Positions 18,701-27,106 are shown, counted from the first letter of the stretch. The stretch: DNA of 38,730 nucleotides from Oscillospiraceae bacterium (GCA_017541825.1 JAFXYJ010000097.1:1-38730), one strand, 5' to 3'. The notes: a model not told the origin generated them from the sequence alone. Program-made: numbers and translations.

Positions 18701-19039
18701 CAGATGATCGCCGCAACGATCCTGGGGGAAGCCGGGTTTGTCGTCGATATCGCCAAGGACGGTGTGGAAGCGGTCGAAAAGATGATCGACGCACCGGCGG
18801 GATATTACGATATCATCCTGATGGACGTACAGATGCCGCGCATGGACGGGTATGAGGCTGCCAGACAGATACGCGCGCTGAAGGATCCGGAAAAGGCCGG
18901 CATCCCTATTGTCGCCGTAACCGCGAACGCCTTTGAGGAAGATCGGAAGACCGCGATTGATTCTGGCATGAACGGCCATCTAGCCAAGCCCTATGATATC
19001 CCGGCAATCATGGAAACGCTGGAAAGACTGATACGCTGA
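15773..19039 (+). CDS. Hybrid sensor histidine kinase with two solute-binding domains and two receivers
   Basis: The 1088-residue, BvgS/EvgS-like protein begins with a signal segment (about residues 12-36), then two periplasmic-binding-protein family 3 domains (about 40-260 and 275-505). A membrane helix (about 510-532) and a coiled-coil linker follow. The HisKA domain has His588 (NNMSHDIRTPMN), and the ATPase domain has a GLGMAI lid. Receiver 1 has Asp880 (IIDWMMPD) and receiver 2 has Asp1018 (LMDVQMP). It likely senses a small molecule such as an amino acid and feeds the HPt protein encoded upstream. AAGGAGG precedes the start. The output regulator is not in the locus, so the target genes are unknown. 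Confidence 0.92.
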   Translation: MSRKPLVDITRARRLAVLLCILCVTSWFRPVSARADTQPELVRVGYYENEVFQEGAEEGAVKTGYAYEYYRKLSEYTGWKYKYVYGGFGELYQKLLDGEIDLLAGLAWREERTGLIGYPEAIMGSEAYYLVKQDTQTEITAEASTLNGKRIGVLDSAMVSVLNRYLEEHGVTAEVAIFPDHQSLFGAFDAGGLDVFVAESDGSYVREHAEVLCAFGSSDYYLCVNIRRPDLLAELNEAQTLLAAEEPNYLNSLSNTYYSVSVTARAFSAAEREWMETQNALDVGYLENYLPYSDTDEHGQVTGIVKDIIPEILKGLGISDITVRYRGYGSYDDMIADLTAGEIDVAFPVGGGLYYSEENGIYQSSAVASASTEIVYKGMYDEDTITHFAVNEKNRMQFYYVKTHFPDAEISFYPSIDDCLDAVLAGDVSCTTLNGLRANDILKNREYRDLSLRQTGRNDDRCFGVEIGNEGLLKLLNRGINVIGSDYAQNLSYRYTGGLYSYSLVDVIRDHMAVFGSMLLVVLVLVIFVLVRDSRRTRKEAEEKESARLELEERNRELAESKKALSDALAAAENANRAKTAFLNNMSHDIRTPMNAIVGFTALAASHIDNKAQVQDYLGKITVSSQHLLSLINDVLDMSRIESGKLTIEESDTHLPDVIHDLRTIIQASIAAKQLELFIDTQAVVHEDIVTDKLHLNQILLNILSNAIKFTPNNGTISFRVIEKPSASPDLAVFEFRIKDNGIGMSEEFQKTIFEAFTREKNSTVSGIQGTGLGMAITKNIVDMMGGTISVHSQEQKGSEFIVELPCRISGSAVKHEPLPELEGLRVLVADDDTNTCLSVCAMLREIGMRPDWTNYGKEAVIRARDAMENADEFKAYIIDWMMPDLNGIETVRRIRKVTGEGTPIIILTAYDWADIEQEAREVGVTAFCSKPLFMSELRSVLSQPFRASGETETAKEQGPDFTGKRILLAEDNEMNQMIAATILGEAGFVVDIAKDGVEAVEKMIDAPAGYYDIILMDVQMPRMDGYEAARQIRALKDPEKAGIPIVAVTANAFEEDRKTAIDSGMNGHLAKPYDIPAIMETLERLIR

Positions 19040-19093
19040 GACCTGCAGAAAAACTGGAAGACAGAGGGTCCTGAAAGACAGGAGGCGCATTCG

Positions 19094-21406
19094 ATGGAAA
19101 CCAAGCGAACATCGCAAACGGTAAGACTCGCAATGGCAGGCGTGGCCCTGGTGGCGGCGATCCTCGTTTTTGGAACGATCTGGACTGGGCGAAGTTCGCA
19201 GACGGATACCGTGGAGGCCGTGCGCTCAGTGAGTATGCTATATCTGGATGAGCTGGCCGGAAGACGCGAACAGGTCGTAAAAAACAATCTGAATGAAAAC
19301 ATCAATGTCATTCAGATCGCTGTAGGGATGATCGATGGGTAAGATCTGATTGATCTGGAGCATTTACGCGCTTATCAGCGAGATATGATACAGCTGTTCC
19401 ATCTGGATCGCTTTGCCTTTGTGGATACAGACGGCCTGATTTACACAGCGGATGAAGGAATAACGGATGACATCGGGCAGTATTCCTTTCAGCCGGGAAC
19501 ACTCACAGCCCCGGAAATATCCATAAAGAGTATGAACGAGCTGGAAAAGAAGGTCGTCATCGCGGTTCCGGTCGGTGAATACAGACTGCAGATCGAAGGA
19601 AAGTCTCTGGACATCTGCTTTATGGAGATCGACATGGAGGTCATGCTGCAGGGCGTGGCTGTGAAGTCACATGACAACGAAGCGACTTTCTGCAATAATA
19701 TAACTGCAGCGGCATCGCACTCAGCAACATGGTGCTCGGCGGTTTGGCTGTGGAAGATAATCTGTTGGACGCCCTTGCACACGCCGTGTTTCAAAAGGGC
19801 TACTCCTATGAGCAGGTCGTCCGCGATTTCAACGAGAGAAACAAGGGCGTTGTGGCTTTCACATATGACGGGATCCGGGAGACGCTCAGCTATACGCCCG
19901 TAGAGGGGACCGACTGGCTTTTGACCTATCTCATCCGGGACAGCGTGATCAGCGAGCGGATCGCCTCCGTATCTGGCGGGATCATCCGGCGAAGCCTGTT
20001 CCAGATGCTTCTGACGGCGGTGGTATTGGGCACTATGTTCGCCTTTATCATCATACAGACAAGAAGAAACGCACGTCTCTCCCTGGAAAAAAAGATCCTT
20101 GAAACGGAAACCCGCATCAAGCATCAGGAAATGGAGCAGAGGCTTGTTCTACAGGAGGAGCTGATCTGGCAGCAGGAACAGCAGAAACAGCATGATCATG
20201 GCGCTTTCCTCGGATTATCAGAGCGTGTATTATGTCAGTCTCGATGAGGATGAGGCTGTTTGTTATCTGGATGACAAACGCTTTGATGAAGCGCCGTCTG
20301 CCGGAGAACGCTTTCCGTATCTGCGGGACTTCACGGAATACGGCCGCAATCATGTGGCGGAGAACTACCGCGAGGGCTTTTTCCAATTCATCCAGCCGGA
20401 TTACATCCGATCCGAGCTGCTCAGGCAGCCGCTGATCGCTTACCGTTTCCTGGAGCTCCGGGACGGGAAGGAATCCTATACGATCCTGCGCATAGCACGC
20501 ATCCAGCATGCGGAGGAGATGACAGATGACTGTGTGCACGCCGTATGTGCAGGCTTTGCGGACATCGACGAGGAGATGCGGAATACCATGGCGCAGCAGC
20601 AGGCGCTGACCGATGCTCTGGCCACAGCGGAGCAGGCGAACCGCGCCAAGACCGCATTCCTGTCCAATATGAGCCATGAGATACGCACGCCCATGAACGC
20701 GATCATCGGACTGGACAGTCTCGCCTTGAGAAATACCGCGCTTGAGAATGAAACCAGGGAATATCTGGAAAAGATCGGGGAAAGCGCCAGACACTTGCTC
20801 GGTCTGATCAACGATATCCTTGATATGAGCCGTATCGAATCCGGACGCATGGTACTACGCAGCGAGGAGTTCTCTTTCCGGGCCATGCTCGAGCAGATCA
20901 ACACCATGGTGATGTCGCAGTGCAGCGAAAAGGGCCTGCAGTATGAATGCTCACTGATCGGGGCCGTCAGCGATTATTATATCGGCGATGATATGAAGCT
21001 CAAGCAGGTGCTGATCAACATCCTGTCGAACGCCATCAAGTTTACGGAGGCGCCAGGACAGATCCTGATGACAGTGGAACGCATAGCGGCCTTTGAGGAT
21101 CAGTCGACGCTGAAATTCACGGTGAAGGATACCGGCATAGGTATGGATAAGTCCTTTATCCCGAAGATATTCGATTCCTTCACACAAGAGAACAGCGGCC
21201 GTAACAACAAATACGGCAGCACGGGACTGGGCATGGCGATCCCCATCATCGCGATGACAGCCAATGCCTTTGACGAGGACGTTCAGCGCTCCCTTCAGGT
21301 CGGGATGAACGCGCATTTGTCAAAGCCGGTCGAGCCCGAGTACCTGTATCAGACCATGGAAGAGTTGATCTGGGAGGCGGAACACGACGGGAAGCAGAAG
21401 GCTTGA
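19094..21406 (+). pseudogene. Degenerate second hybrid histidine kinase (nonsense, two frameshifts, internal deletion)
   Basis: A single hybrid-kinase gene can be read only by crossing four lesions. An N-terminal membrane helix and extracellular sensor start at 19094. A TAA at 19340 interrupts the frame, which then continues unchanged. Near 19690-19705 the frame shifts by -1 (TFCN joins YNCSGIALSNMV). Near 20192 it shifts by +1 (QKQHDH joins MIMALSSDY), just before a PAS-like module. The HisKA is intact ([11 protein letters not shown], His at 20675-20677), but the ATPase lid GLGMAI at about 21240 is fused directly to the end of a receiver domain ([10 protein letters not shown]). The phospho-acceptor Asp is therefore gone. 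A good AGGAGG still precedes the start. It is almost certainly non-functional, unless sequencing errors explain the first three lesions. Confidence 0.9.
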
Positions 21407-21459
21407 CGGAAAAACGGAAGCCGCCCGTTGCCGGGAGCAAACCGATCGAATAAAAAAGA

Positions 21460-21488
21460 CAGGCGCGCTGCAAAATGCAGCGCGCCTG
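21460..21488 (-). terminator. Terminator of the minus-strand M42 pair, possibly bidirectional
   Basis: Twelve-base perfect arms (21460-21471 and 21477-21488) enclose an AAAAT loop. On the minus strand the stem is followed by TCTTTTTTATT, a clear U-run; on the plus strand only CTGTTT-type sequence follows. It sits between convergent genes. Confidence 0.88.
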
Positions 21489-21547
21489 CTGTTTGCCGGT
21501 CACCTCTGAGGAAGGTTCATCCGCTCTGATCCGGCGCTCAAACCCCG

Positions 21548-22036
21548 TCAGCCGAAGATCTTTGTCATGTTGGCCAGTGGCTCGATGACGTCCTGCAGAT
21601 CGCGGATCGCCTGGTTGAGGGCCGAGATATCGATGCTGTTGATCTGCTCGAGCGCGTCCTGGGCGTCTTCCAGACTCTCCTGCGCATGAGAGACGACCTC
21701 GCTGAGATTGCCGGAAATACCCTTCCAGTCCACATCGCGCAGCTGCGAAGAGACATCGTTGAGCGAATCCATGATCTCAGCCAGCTTGGCGGCTTCGATA
21801 GCGTCGGTCACCTCGTTGGCGGTGGCGACCATCTTTTCCAGGTCCAGCTCCTCCAGCTCCCGGGAGACCGTTTCCAGCCGTGTGATGATGTCTCCGATCT
21901 GGGACCCGTAGCGCACCACGGTGCCCAGACCGATGCCCACAGCGGCCATCAGCAGCACGAAGACCGCCAGGATCGCCGCGAGCAGCTTCGTGCGCATCTT
22001 CTCGTAATAAAGAACGTCCTTTTCCTTGTTTTCCAT
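21548..22036 (-). CDS. Single-pass membrane protein with extracellular coiled coil
   Basis: The 162-residue protein has a charged cytosolic N-terminus, one membrane helix (about residues 17-40) and a long helical ectodomain rich in Leu/Asp/Glu/Ala with heptad-like spacing (from SQIGDIITRLETVSREL onward). There is no enzyme motif. Its start is three bases after the stop of the M42 peptidase gene, so the two are co-transcribed and probably translationally coupled. I do not recognise a characterised family. Confidence 0.78.
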   Translation of the reverse strand: MENKEKDVLYYEKMRTKLLAAILAVFVLLMAAVGIGLGTVVRYGSQIGDIITRLETVSRELEELDLEKMVATANEVTDAIEAAKLAEIMDSLNDVSSQLRDVDWKGISGNLSEVVSHAQESLEDAQDALEQINSIDISALNQAIRDLQDVIEPLANMTKIFG

Positions 22037-22039
22037 AGT

Positions 22040-23080
22040 TCAATCCTCTCTGCAAAGATAAAGATAAATCAGCTTGAGTGTGGCCTCGATCCCCTCGAGG
22101 TGCGTGCGCTCCATACCGTGACTGGCACATACGCCGGTACCGATCAGAGCCCCTTTGAGATCCAGTCCGGACCGATAGGCAGCGCCGACGTCGGAGCCGT
22201 AGAAGGGGAACACGTCCACGGTGTAGGGGATGTCGTTTTCTTTTGCCAGCTCGATCAAACGCCCGGTGAGCTCGTAATCATACGGTCCGTTGGTGTCGCT
22301 GGCGCAAATGGAGACGGCGGTCTCGCTGCCGGCCAGATCCAGGCCCACGCAGCCCATGTCCAGCGTGACGAACTCGTCGATGTCCGCCGACAGGGTGCTG
22401 GCGCCGTGGCCGACTTCCTCGTAGACCACAAAGTAGATGCGCGTCGGGTGGCGGAAGCGGACGCCGTGGTCCCGGCACCAGCGCAGCAGCATCAGCAGTA
22501 TCACGGCGCTGGCCTTGTCGTCGATAAAGCGGGACTTCAGGAACCCGGAGGGCGTCACGGCGAATTTCGGGTCGATGAACACATAATCGCCGTTCTGTAT
22601 GCCCAGCGCCTTCACATCGTCGGCGGAGGATACTTTTTCGTCCAGACGGATCTCCATGTGCGCCTCGTCCCGGGGCATGGTCGCCGCGTCGGGGAAGACG
22701 TGGGCGGCGGGCGCCTGGGAGAGGATCGTCCCCGTGTACAGTCTGCCGTCCCGGGTGCGCACGCGGCAGTATTCGCCGTCCAGCGTGGGCAGCAGCGGCC
22801 CGCCGACGCGCATGACCGAGAGCGTACCGCCCTCGCGGATCGAGCGCACCATCAGCCCCAGCGTGTCCACATGGGCGGAGGTCGCCACGGTCCGGCTGTC
22901 ATCCTCGCCCGGGACGAACACCTCTACGGTGCCCTTGTTGCGGATGCGGCACTCATAGCCCATCCCGGTCAGGAAATCCCGCAGCAGGGCGCTGATGCCG
23001 ATACTGTAGCCGCTGGGGGAGTCGGTATTGAAAACAGGTCCGGCGAAGGCGTCGAAGCTGGCGCGGTCAAATTCGATCAT
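22040..23080 (-). CDS. M42-family metallopeptidase (aminopeptidase type)
   Basis: The 346-residue cytosolic protein has the full metal-binding set of the M42 family: His70 and Asp72 (SAHVDTLG), Asp187 (SRFIDDKAS), Glu221/Glu222 (YEEVGHGAS), Asp241 (TLDMG) and His321 (ASHGMERTH). These enzymes bind two divalent metal ions and remove N-terminal residues from peptides, usually as large oligomers. The start is supported by GAGGG six bases upstream and a near-perfect promoter. The family was once annotated as endoglucanase, and its precise peptide preference cannot be read from the sequence. Confidence 0.92.
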   Translation of the reverse strand: MIEFDRASFDAFAGPVFNTDSPSGYSIGISALLRDFLTGMGYECRIRNKGTVEVFVPGEDDSRTVATSAHVDTLGLMVRSIREGGTLSVMRVGGPLLPTLDGEYCRVRTRDGRLYTGTILSQAPAAHVFPDAATMPRDEAHMEIRLDEKVSSADDVKALGIQNGDYVFIDPKFAVTPSGFLKSRFIDDKASAVILLMLLRWCRDHGVRFRHPTRIYFVVYEEVGHGASTLSADIDEFVTLDMGCVGLDLAGSETAVSICASDTNGPYDYELTGRLIELAKENDIPYTVDVFPFYGSDVGAAYRSGLDLKGALIGTGVCASHGMERTHLEGIEATLKLIYLYLCRED

Positions 23081-23106
23081 GGCATGCCCTCATTTCGTTT
23101 TTTCTT

Positions 23107-23135
23107 ATCATACGGCAATCCCCGGAGTTTGTCAA
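23107..23135 (-). promoter_or_regulatory. Near-consensus promoter of the M42 peptidase operon
   Basis: On the minus strand: TTGACA (23135-23130), a 17-base spacer and TATGAT (23112-23107). Five of six -10 bases and all six -35 bases match the sigma-A consensus. The leader is about 20 bases. Confidence 0.87.
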
Positions 23136-23292
23136 AACGGATTTGGCACCCACGACGCGGTTTTGCGCCGAAACGGCGCGGCCCGGGGCAGGGCTTCTGT
23201 GCCGGACGCCCGGGATCGGCCGGCACTTTTCCTGCGGAGAAAACCTCCGGATCGAAACATGCAGGTTTTTTCAAAAATTATGTAAATTTGAT

Positions 23293-23321
23293 TTGCACTT
23301 TTGAACAATACAATGTATATT
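23293..23321 (+). promoter_or_regulatory. Promoter of the Ig-like/SPFH gene pair
   Basis: TTGCAC (23293-23298), a 17-base spacer and TATATT (23316-23321). A TTG codon at 23301 could open the downstream frame, but it lies inside this promoter, which argues for the ATG at 23400. Confidence 0.75.
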
Positions 23322-23399
23322 AAAAACATACTAAAGAATACGGGCAAACCCTGTCAGCCGGAGGGCTTTTCGGGCGTCTGTATTATGGGAGGTGCCCCC

Positions 23400-24578
23400 A
23401 TGAAAAAAACCGTTTCTCTGATTATGTCGCTTGTCCTGATGATCTGCCTGTTTGCCGGTGTGTCCGGCAGCGCGCTGGCTGCGCCGACGATCACAAAGGA
23501 TCCCGGCGGCGAGACTGTCAGCGAGCTCGGCACGGCGATGTTCGTTTCCCGGGCGGACAACGCCTCGGAGATCACCTGGTATCTCGTGGCTCCGCGGGGC
23601 GTGAGCTATGAAGCCGAGCAGGTCACTGATCTGTTTCCGAGCATGGCGGTGGTCGGCCAGGGTACCCAAACGCTGACCCTGTATACGATCCCCACGGGCT
23701 TCACCGGTTGGAAGGCGGAGTGTCATTTCAAGGACGCCAACGGGGAAGAAGTCATATCCAAGCAGGCGGAGGTGACGATCAGCACCACGCTGCCGCCGGC
23801 GCCCACCGTCACACAGGCGCCGGAGAAGGCATGGCTGCTTTACGGACAGCGGATCACCCTGTCGGTCTATGCCAACCCGCCGGCGGGGAACACGATTAAA
23901 TACCAGTGGTATGCCACTGAGACCAACGACCCGGCGACCGCCACGCTGATCCCCGACGCGACCACACCGGAGTACACGCCGCCTGAGAAGGACGGGACCG
24001 TGTATTACTGCGTGGCCCTGCGCTCCGTAAACGATACGAACGTCAGCACGCTGACCTTTACGCCGCTGGTGCCCGTTACCTACAGCAGCGAGCCTGAGGT
24101 ACCCGATCATGTTCACACCTACAGCGATATGTGGGAGAACGACGAGATCTACCACTGGCACGTCTGCACCGGCTGCGGCGAGATCGCCGACCGGGCTACC
24201 CACTCTTATACCTGGACCGAGACCGTGAAGCCCACCTCCCGCAAGCAGGGCGAGCGTGTGGGAGTGTGCTCTGTCTGCGGCTATGAGACCACACAGGTCG
24301 TTCCGGCGCAGACCAGCGAACGCTCCTCCTCCGGCAAAGGCCTGCTGGTGGCGCTGCTGGTGCTCGTGATCGCCATGCTGGCGGCCGGCGCGTACTACTA
24401 TGTGCGCTACTATCGCACGGGGACGCCCTTCAATGTCAGCGACATCACGAAGAGCATTTCCGGCCGGAGCGGCAGGAACCGGGGCCGGACATCGTCCGCC
24501 GGAAGGCATTCCGGCGCACAGCCTCCCGCGGAGGACGACTTTATCGACTCGGACGATTCGCAGGACGATATCTTTTGA
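23400..24578 (+). CDS. Ig-like membrane protein with extracellular CxxC pairs
   Basis: The start at 23400 has GGGAGGTG just upstream and begins a proper signal peptide (residues 1-25, ending ALAAP). The product is 392 residues. The ectodomain has two Ig-like beta-sandwich segments (about 26-130 and 135-225) and a His/Cys module with two CxxCG pairs (VCTGCGE and VCSVCGYE). This resembles cysteine-pair repeats seen in clostridial surface proteins. A membrane helix (about 316-338) and a basic-then-acidic cytosolic tail rich in Asp (DSDDSQDD) follow. It is co-transcribed with the SPFH protein 19 bases downstream. The function is unknown; binding a ligand at the surface is a guess from the fold. 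Confidence 0.75.
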   Translation: MKKTVSLIMSLVLMICLFAGVSGSALAAPTITKDPGGETVSELGTAMFVSRADNASEITWYLVAPRGVSYEAEQVTDLFPSMAVVGQGTQTLTLYTIPTGFTGWKAECHFKDANGEEVISKQAEVTISTTLPPAPTVTQAPEKAWLLYGQRITLSVYANPPAGNTIKYQWYATETNDPATATLIPDATTPEYTPPEKDGTVYYCVALRSVNDTNVSTLTFTPLVPVTYSSEPEVPDHVHTYSDMWENDEIYHWHVCTGCGEIADRATHSYTWTETVKPTSRKQGERVGVCSVCGYETTQVVPAQTSERSSSGKGLLVALLVLVIAMLAAGAYYYVRYYRTGTPFNVSDITKSISGRSGRNRGRTSSAGRHSGAQPPAEDDFIDSDDSQDDIF

Positions 24579-24597
24579 GTGAGAAAAGGAGAGTATC

Positions 24598-25896
24598 ATG
24601 GGCCTTATCAAAGCCGCGCTGAGCTCTGCCGGAGGCGTTCTGGCGGACCAGTGGAAAGAGTATTTTTACTGTGAGGCGATCGACGCGCACGTGCTTGCCC
24701 TCAAGGGGAAGAAACGGAACCGCAGCGGCGGCAACAACGGCGCGGACAATATCATTTCCAACGGCTCCGTCATCGCCGTGGCCGACGGCCAGTGCATGAT
24801 GATCGTGGAGCAGGGCAAGGTAGTGGATCTGTGTGCCGAGCCCGGCGAATACACCTACGATATCTCCTCGGAGCCCTCGCTGCTCGCGGGCGGGGACCTG
24901 GCGGACAATCTCCTGGAGGTGTTCAAAAACATCGGCAAGCGCTTCACCTTCGGCGGTGAGACGCCCAAGGACCAGCGCGTATACTATTTCAACACCAAGG
25001 AGATCGTCGGCAACAAATACGGCACGCCCTCTCCGGTGCCCTTCCGGGTGGTGGACGCCCACGCGAACATCGACATGGATATCGCCATTCGCTGCTTCGG
25101 CGAGTACAGCTACCGCATCACCAATCCGATGCTGTTTTACACCAACGTCTGCGGCAACATCGAGCAGCCCTACACCCGGGACAGGATCGACAGCCAGATG
25201 AAGAGCGAGCTGCTCAGCGCGCTGCAGCCGGCGTTCGGCCGCGTCTCCGACAAGGGGATCCGCTATTCCTCGCTGCCGTCCCACACCACCGAGGTGGAGG
25301 AAGCTCTCAACACCGTCCTGTCTGCCAAGTGGAAGAACCTGCGCGGCATCGAGATCGTCGGCTTCGGCGTTTCCAGCGTCAAGGCCAACGAAGAGGACGA
25401 GCGCATGATCAAGGAGCTCCAGCGCACGGCCGCCCTCAAGGATCCCGACATGCGCGCGGCGCACTATGTGAACGCCACGGCCTCCGCCATGCAGAGCGCC
25501 GCCTCCAACGAGTCCGCCGGTCCGGCCATGGCCTTTATGGGGATGAACATGGCCCAGAACGCGGGCGGCATAAACAACGCCGAGCTGTTCCAAAGCCACG
25601 CCGCTGCCGCGCCCGCCGACAGCTGGACCTGCCCGACGTGCGGCAGCGTCGTCACCGGCAAGTTCTGCCCCGAGTGCGGCACGAAACGTCCCGCTCCGGC
25701 GAATACCTGGACCTGCCCGAGCTGCGGCACGGCCAACAAGGGCAAGTTCTGCACCGAGTGCGGTACGAAGAAGCCCGCCGGCGTGCCTCAGTACAAATGC
25801 GACAAATGCGGCTGGGAGCCCGCCGATCCCGAGCATCCTCCCAAGTTCTGCCCCGAATGCGGCGACCCCTTCGACGACGGCGATATCGTCGGCTGA
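24598..25896 (+). CDS. SPFH-domain protein with C-terminal zinc ribbons (YdjI-like)
   Basis: The 432-residue cytosolic protein has an SPFH/band-7-type core over roughly residues 20-300 (with KEYFYCEAIDAHVLALKG near its start). A Met/Ala/Asn-rich linker (about 300-340) and three zinc-ribbon-like units follow: CPTCG...CPECG, CPSCG...CTECG and CDKCG...CPECG. YdjI and its relatives are often linked to envelope stress and membrane domains; that is family knowledge. Here the partner is the Ig-like membrane protein just upstream, whose acidic tail faces the cytosol. A GAGAAAAGGAGAG-type ribosome binding site precedes the ATG. Confidence 0.85.
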   Translation: MGLIKAALSSAGGVLADQWKEYFYCEAIDAHVLALKGKKRNRSGGNNGADNIISNGSVIAVADGQCMMIVEQGKVVDLCAEPGEYTYDISSEPSLLAGGDLADNLLEVFKNIGKRFTFGGETPKDQRVYYFNTKEIVGNKYGTPSPVPFRVVDAHANIDMDIAIRCFGEYSYRITNPMLFYTNVCGNIEQPYTRDRIDSQMKSELLSALQPAFGRVSDKGIRYSSLPSHTTEVEEALNTVLSAKWKNLRGIEIVGFGVSSVKANEEDERMIKELQRTAALKDPDMRAAHYVNATASAMQSAASNESAGPAMAFMGMNMAQNAGGINNAELFQSHAAAAPADSWTCPTCGSVVTGKFCPECGTKRPAPANTWTCPSCGTANKGKFCTECGTKKPAGVPQYKCDKCGWEPADPEHPPKFCPECGDPFDDGDIVG

Positions 25897-25911
25897 AACA
25901 CAGCGCAGCAG

Positions 25912-25947
25912 TGAACGCCCCGAAGCCTTGAAGCTTCGGGGCGTTCA
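25912..25947. terminator. Bidirectional hairpin between convergent SPFH and CHR genes
   Basis: Perfect 15-base arms (25912-25926 and 25933-25947) with a six-base loop. Neither side has a good T-run, but length, GC content and position between convergent stops suggest a shared terminator. Confidence 0.7.
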
Positions 25948-25969
25948 GATTATAGAAAAAGCCGTATCA

Positions 25970-26545
25970 TCACAGGGAGAAAACGATCCCCACCACGGCG
26001 GACAGGGCGATGAACACCAGGGGATGCAGCTTTTTGGTCTGTCGGACCAGGTTCGTCAGACACCAGATCGCGGCCATGAGCAGGATTTCCGGCAGATGGA
26101 ACAGCGACGTGATCCTTCCGGTGGCGGCCCAGGCTGCTTCGTCCAGGAGACACAGACGCATCACGCCGATCCCGGCGGAGGCGATCAGCGCCGTGGAGGC
26201 AGGACGGATGCCGTAGAACACACGGTCCACCGTGGGATTGCTCCGGAAGGCGTTCAGGAACGCCGCGATGATCAGAATGATGATGATGCACGGGGAGATG
26301 ATCCCGAGGGTGGTGATGACCGCGCCGGGGATCCCTCCCACCGTGTAGCCCACGAAGGTCGCCATATTGACGCCGATGGGGCCGGGGGTGGACTCGGACA
26401 CGGCGATCATGTCTGCCAGCATGGCCGGAGAGTACCAGCCGGTACGGATGCCGATCTCATTGAGGAAGGGGACCGTGGCCATGCCGCCGCCCACGGCAAA
26501 CAGGCCGGTCTTGAAAAACTCCCAGTATAGCTGCAGATAGATCAT
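25970..26545 (-). CDS. chrA: CHR-family transporter subunit, second half
   Basis: The 191-residue integral membrane protein starts at 26545, inside a four-base ATGA overlap with its partner gene; the same frame is open further upstream but overlaps that gene. It shows the CHR hallmark near the N-terminus (GLFAVGGGMATVPFLNE) and SESTPGPIGVNMATFVGY, followed by several hydrophobic helices. In short-chain CHR systems two adjacent half-size genes form one transporter. The substrate is often called chromate, but physiological substrates in anaerobes are uncertain. Confidence 0.9.
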   Translation of the reverse strand: MIYLQLYWEFFKTGLFAVGGGMATVPFLNEIGIRTGWYSPAMLADMIAVSESTPGPIGVNMATFVGYTVGGIPGAVITTLGIISPCIIIILIIAAFLNAFRSNPTVDRVFYGIRPASTALIASAGIGVMRLCLLDEAAWAATGRITSLFHLPEILLMAAIWCLTNLVRQTKKLHPLVFIALSAVVGIVFSL

Positions 26546-27090
26546 TTTCGCGCCTCCAGTATCTTGACCGTCAGCCCGGCGAGACCGGACAGCAGCACAA
26601 AGACCGCGGGGGAAAGGCCGGTGAACAGGCTCCCCGCGAGCACCGCGAGGAAGATCATCAGCGTGGGCGCGTCGATCACGGTCTTCTTCCACAGCTTGAC
26701 CACGGCGTTGAGGATCAGTACGCATACGCACACGCGGATCCCGCCGAAGGCGTGCTTCACCAGCGGGAACTCCGAGATGTTCTGCAGCACAGACGCCAGC
26801 AGGGTGATGATGACCAGCGACGGGAAAACGACGCCCAGCGTCGCGGCAATGCCGCCGACCGCGCCGGCCTTTTTCCGCCCGACGAAGGTGGCGGTGTTGA
26901 CTGCGATGACGCCCGGCGTGCACTGACCGATGGCAAAATAATCGGTCAGCTCCTCCTCGGTCACCCATCCCCGGTTTTCCACGACCTCCCGCTGCAGCAT
27001 CGGCAGCATGGCGTAGCCGCCGCCGAAGGTCATGACGCCCACCTTGGCGAAGGTGATGAACAGTTCGCTCAGCTTTGTGCGTTCCATCAT
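26542..27090 (-). CDS. chrA: CHR-family transporter subunit, first half
   Basis: The 182-residue membrane protein carries VMTFGGGYAMLPMLQRE and IGQCTPGVIAVNTATFVG, the paired motifs of CHR domains. ATG at 27090 has AAGGAG five bases upstream; the next ATG (27087) would also fit with an eight-base spacer. It overlaps the second-half gene by four bases and lies 16 bases after the methionine sulfoxide reductase gene, so all three form an operon. The two halves are homologous but clearly diverged, as expected for antiparallel CHR pairs. Confidence 0.9.
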   Translation of the reverse strand: MMERTKLSELFITFAKVGVMTFGGGYAMLPMLQREVVENRGWVTEEELTDYFAIGQCTPGVIAVNTATFVGRKKAGAVGGIAATLGVVFPSLVIITLLASVLQNISEFPLVKHAFGGIRVCVCVLILNAVVKLWKKTVIDAPTLMIFLAVLAGSLFTGLSPAVFVLLSGLAGLTVKILEARK

Positions 27091-27106
27091 ACTTGCTCCT
27101 TTATGT

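Larger units (their letters stand above)
23081..23399. other. 319-bp divergent intergenic region
   Basis: It holds the minus-strand promoter (23107-23135) and the plus-strand promoter (23293-23321). Between them is a GC-rich block with two inverted repeats: 23165-23170 with 23174-23179, and 23199-23205 with 23220-23226. The second is followed by TTTT on the plus strand. These could insulate the two promoters or bind a regulator. I see no gene in it. Confidence 0.6.

Noticed and set aside
23301..23399. TTG-initiated N-terminal extension of the Ig-like membrane protein
   Set aside because: The TTG lies inside the promoter (-10 at 23316-23321), and the ATG at 23400 has a good ribosome binding site and starts a signal peptide.
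26546..26968. N-terminal extension of the second CHR subunit
   Set aside because: The extension is an Arg/His-rich shadow of the first CHR gene; the ATG in the four-base overlap gives a normal CHR half.
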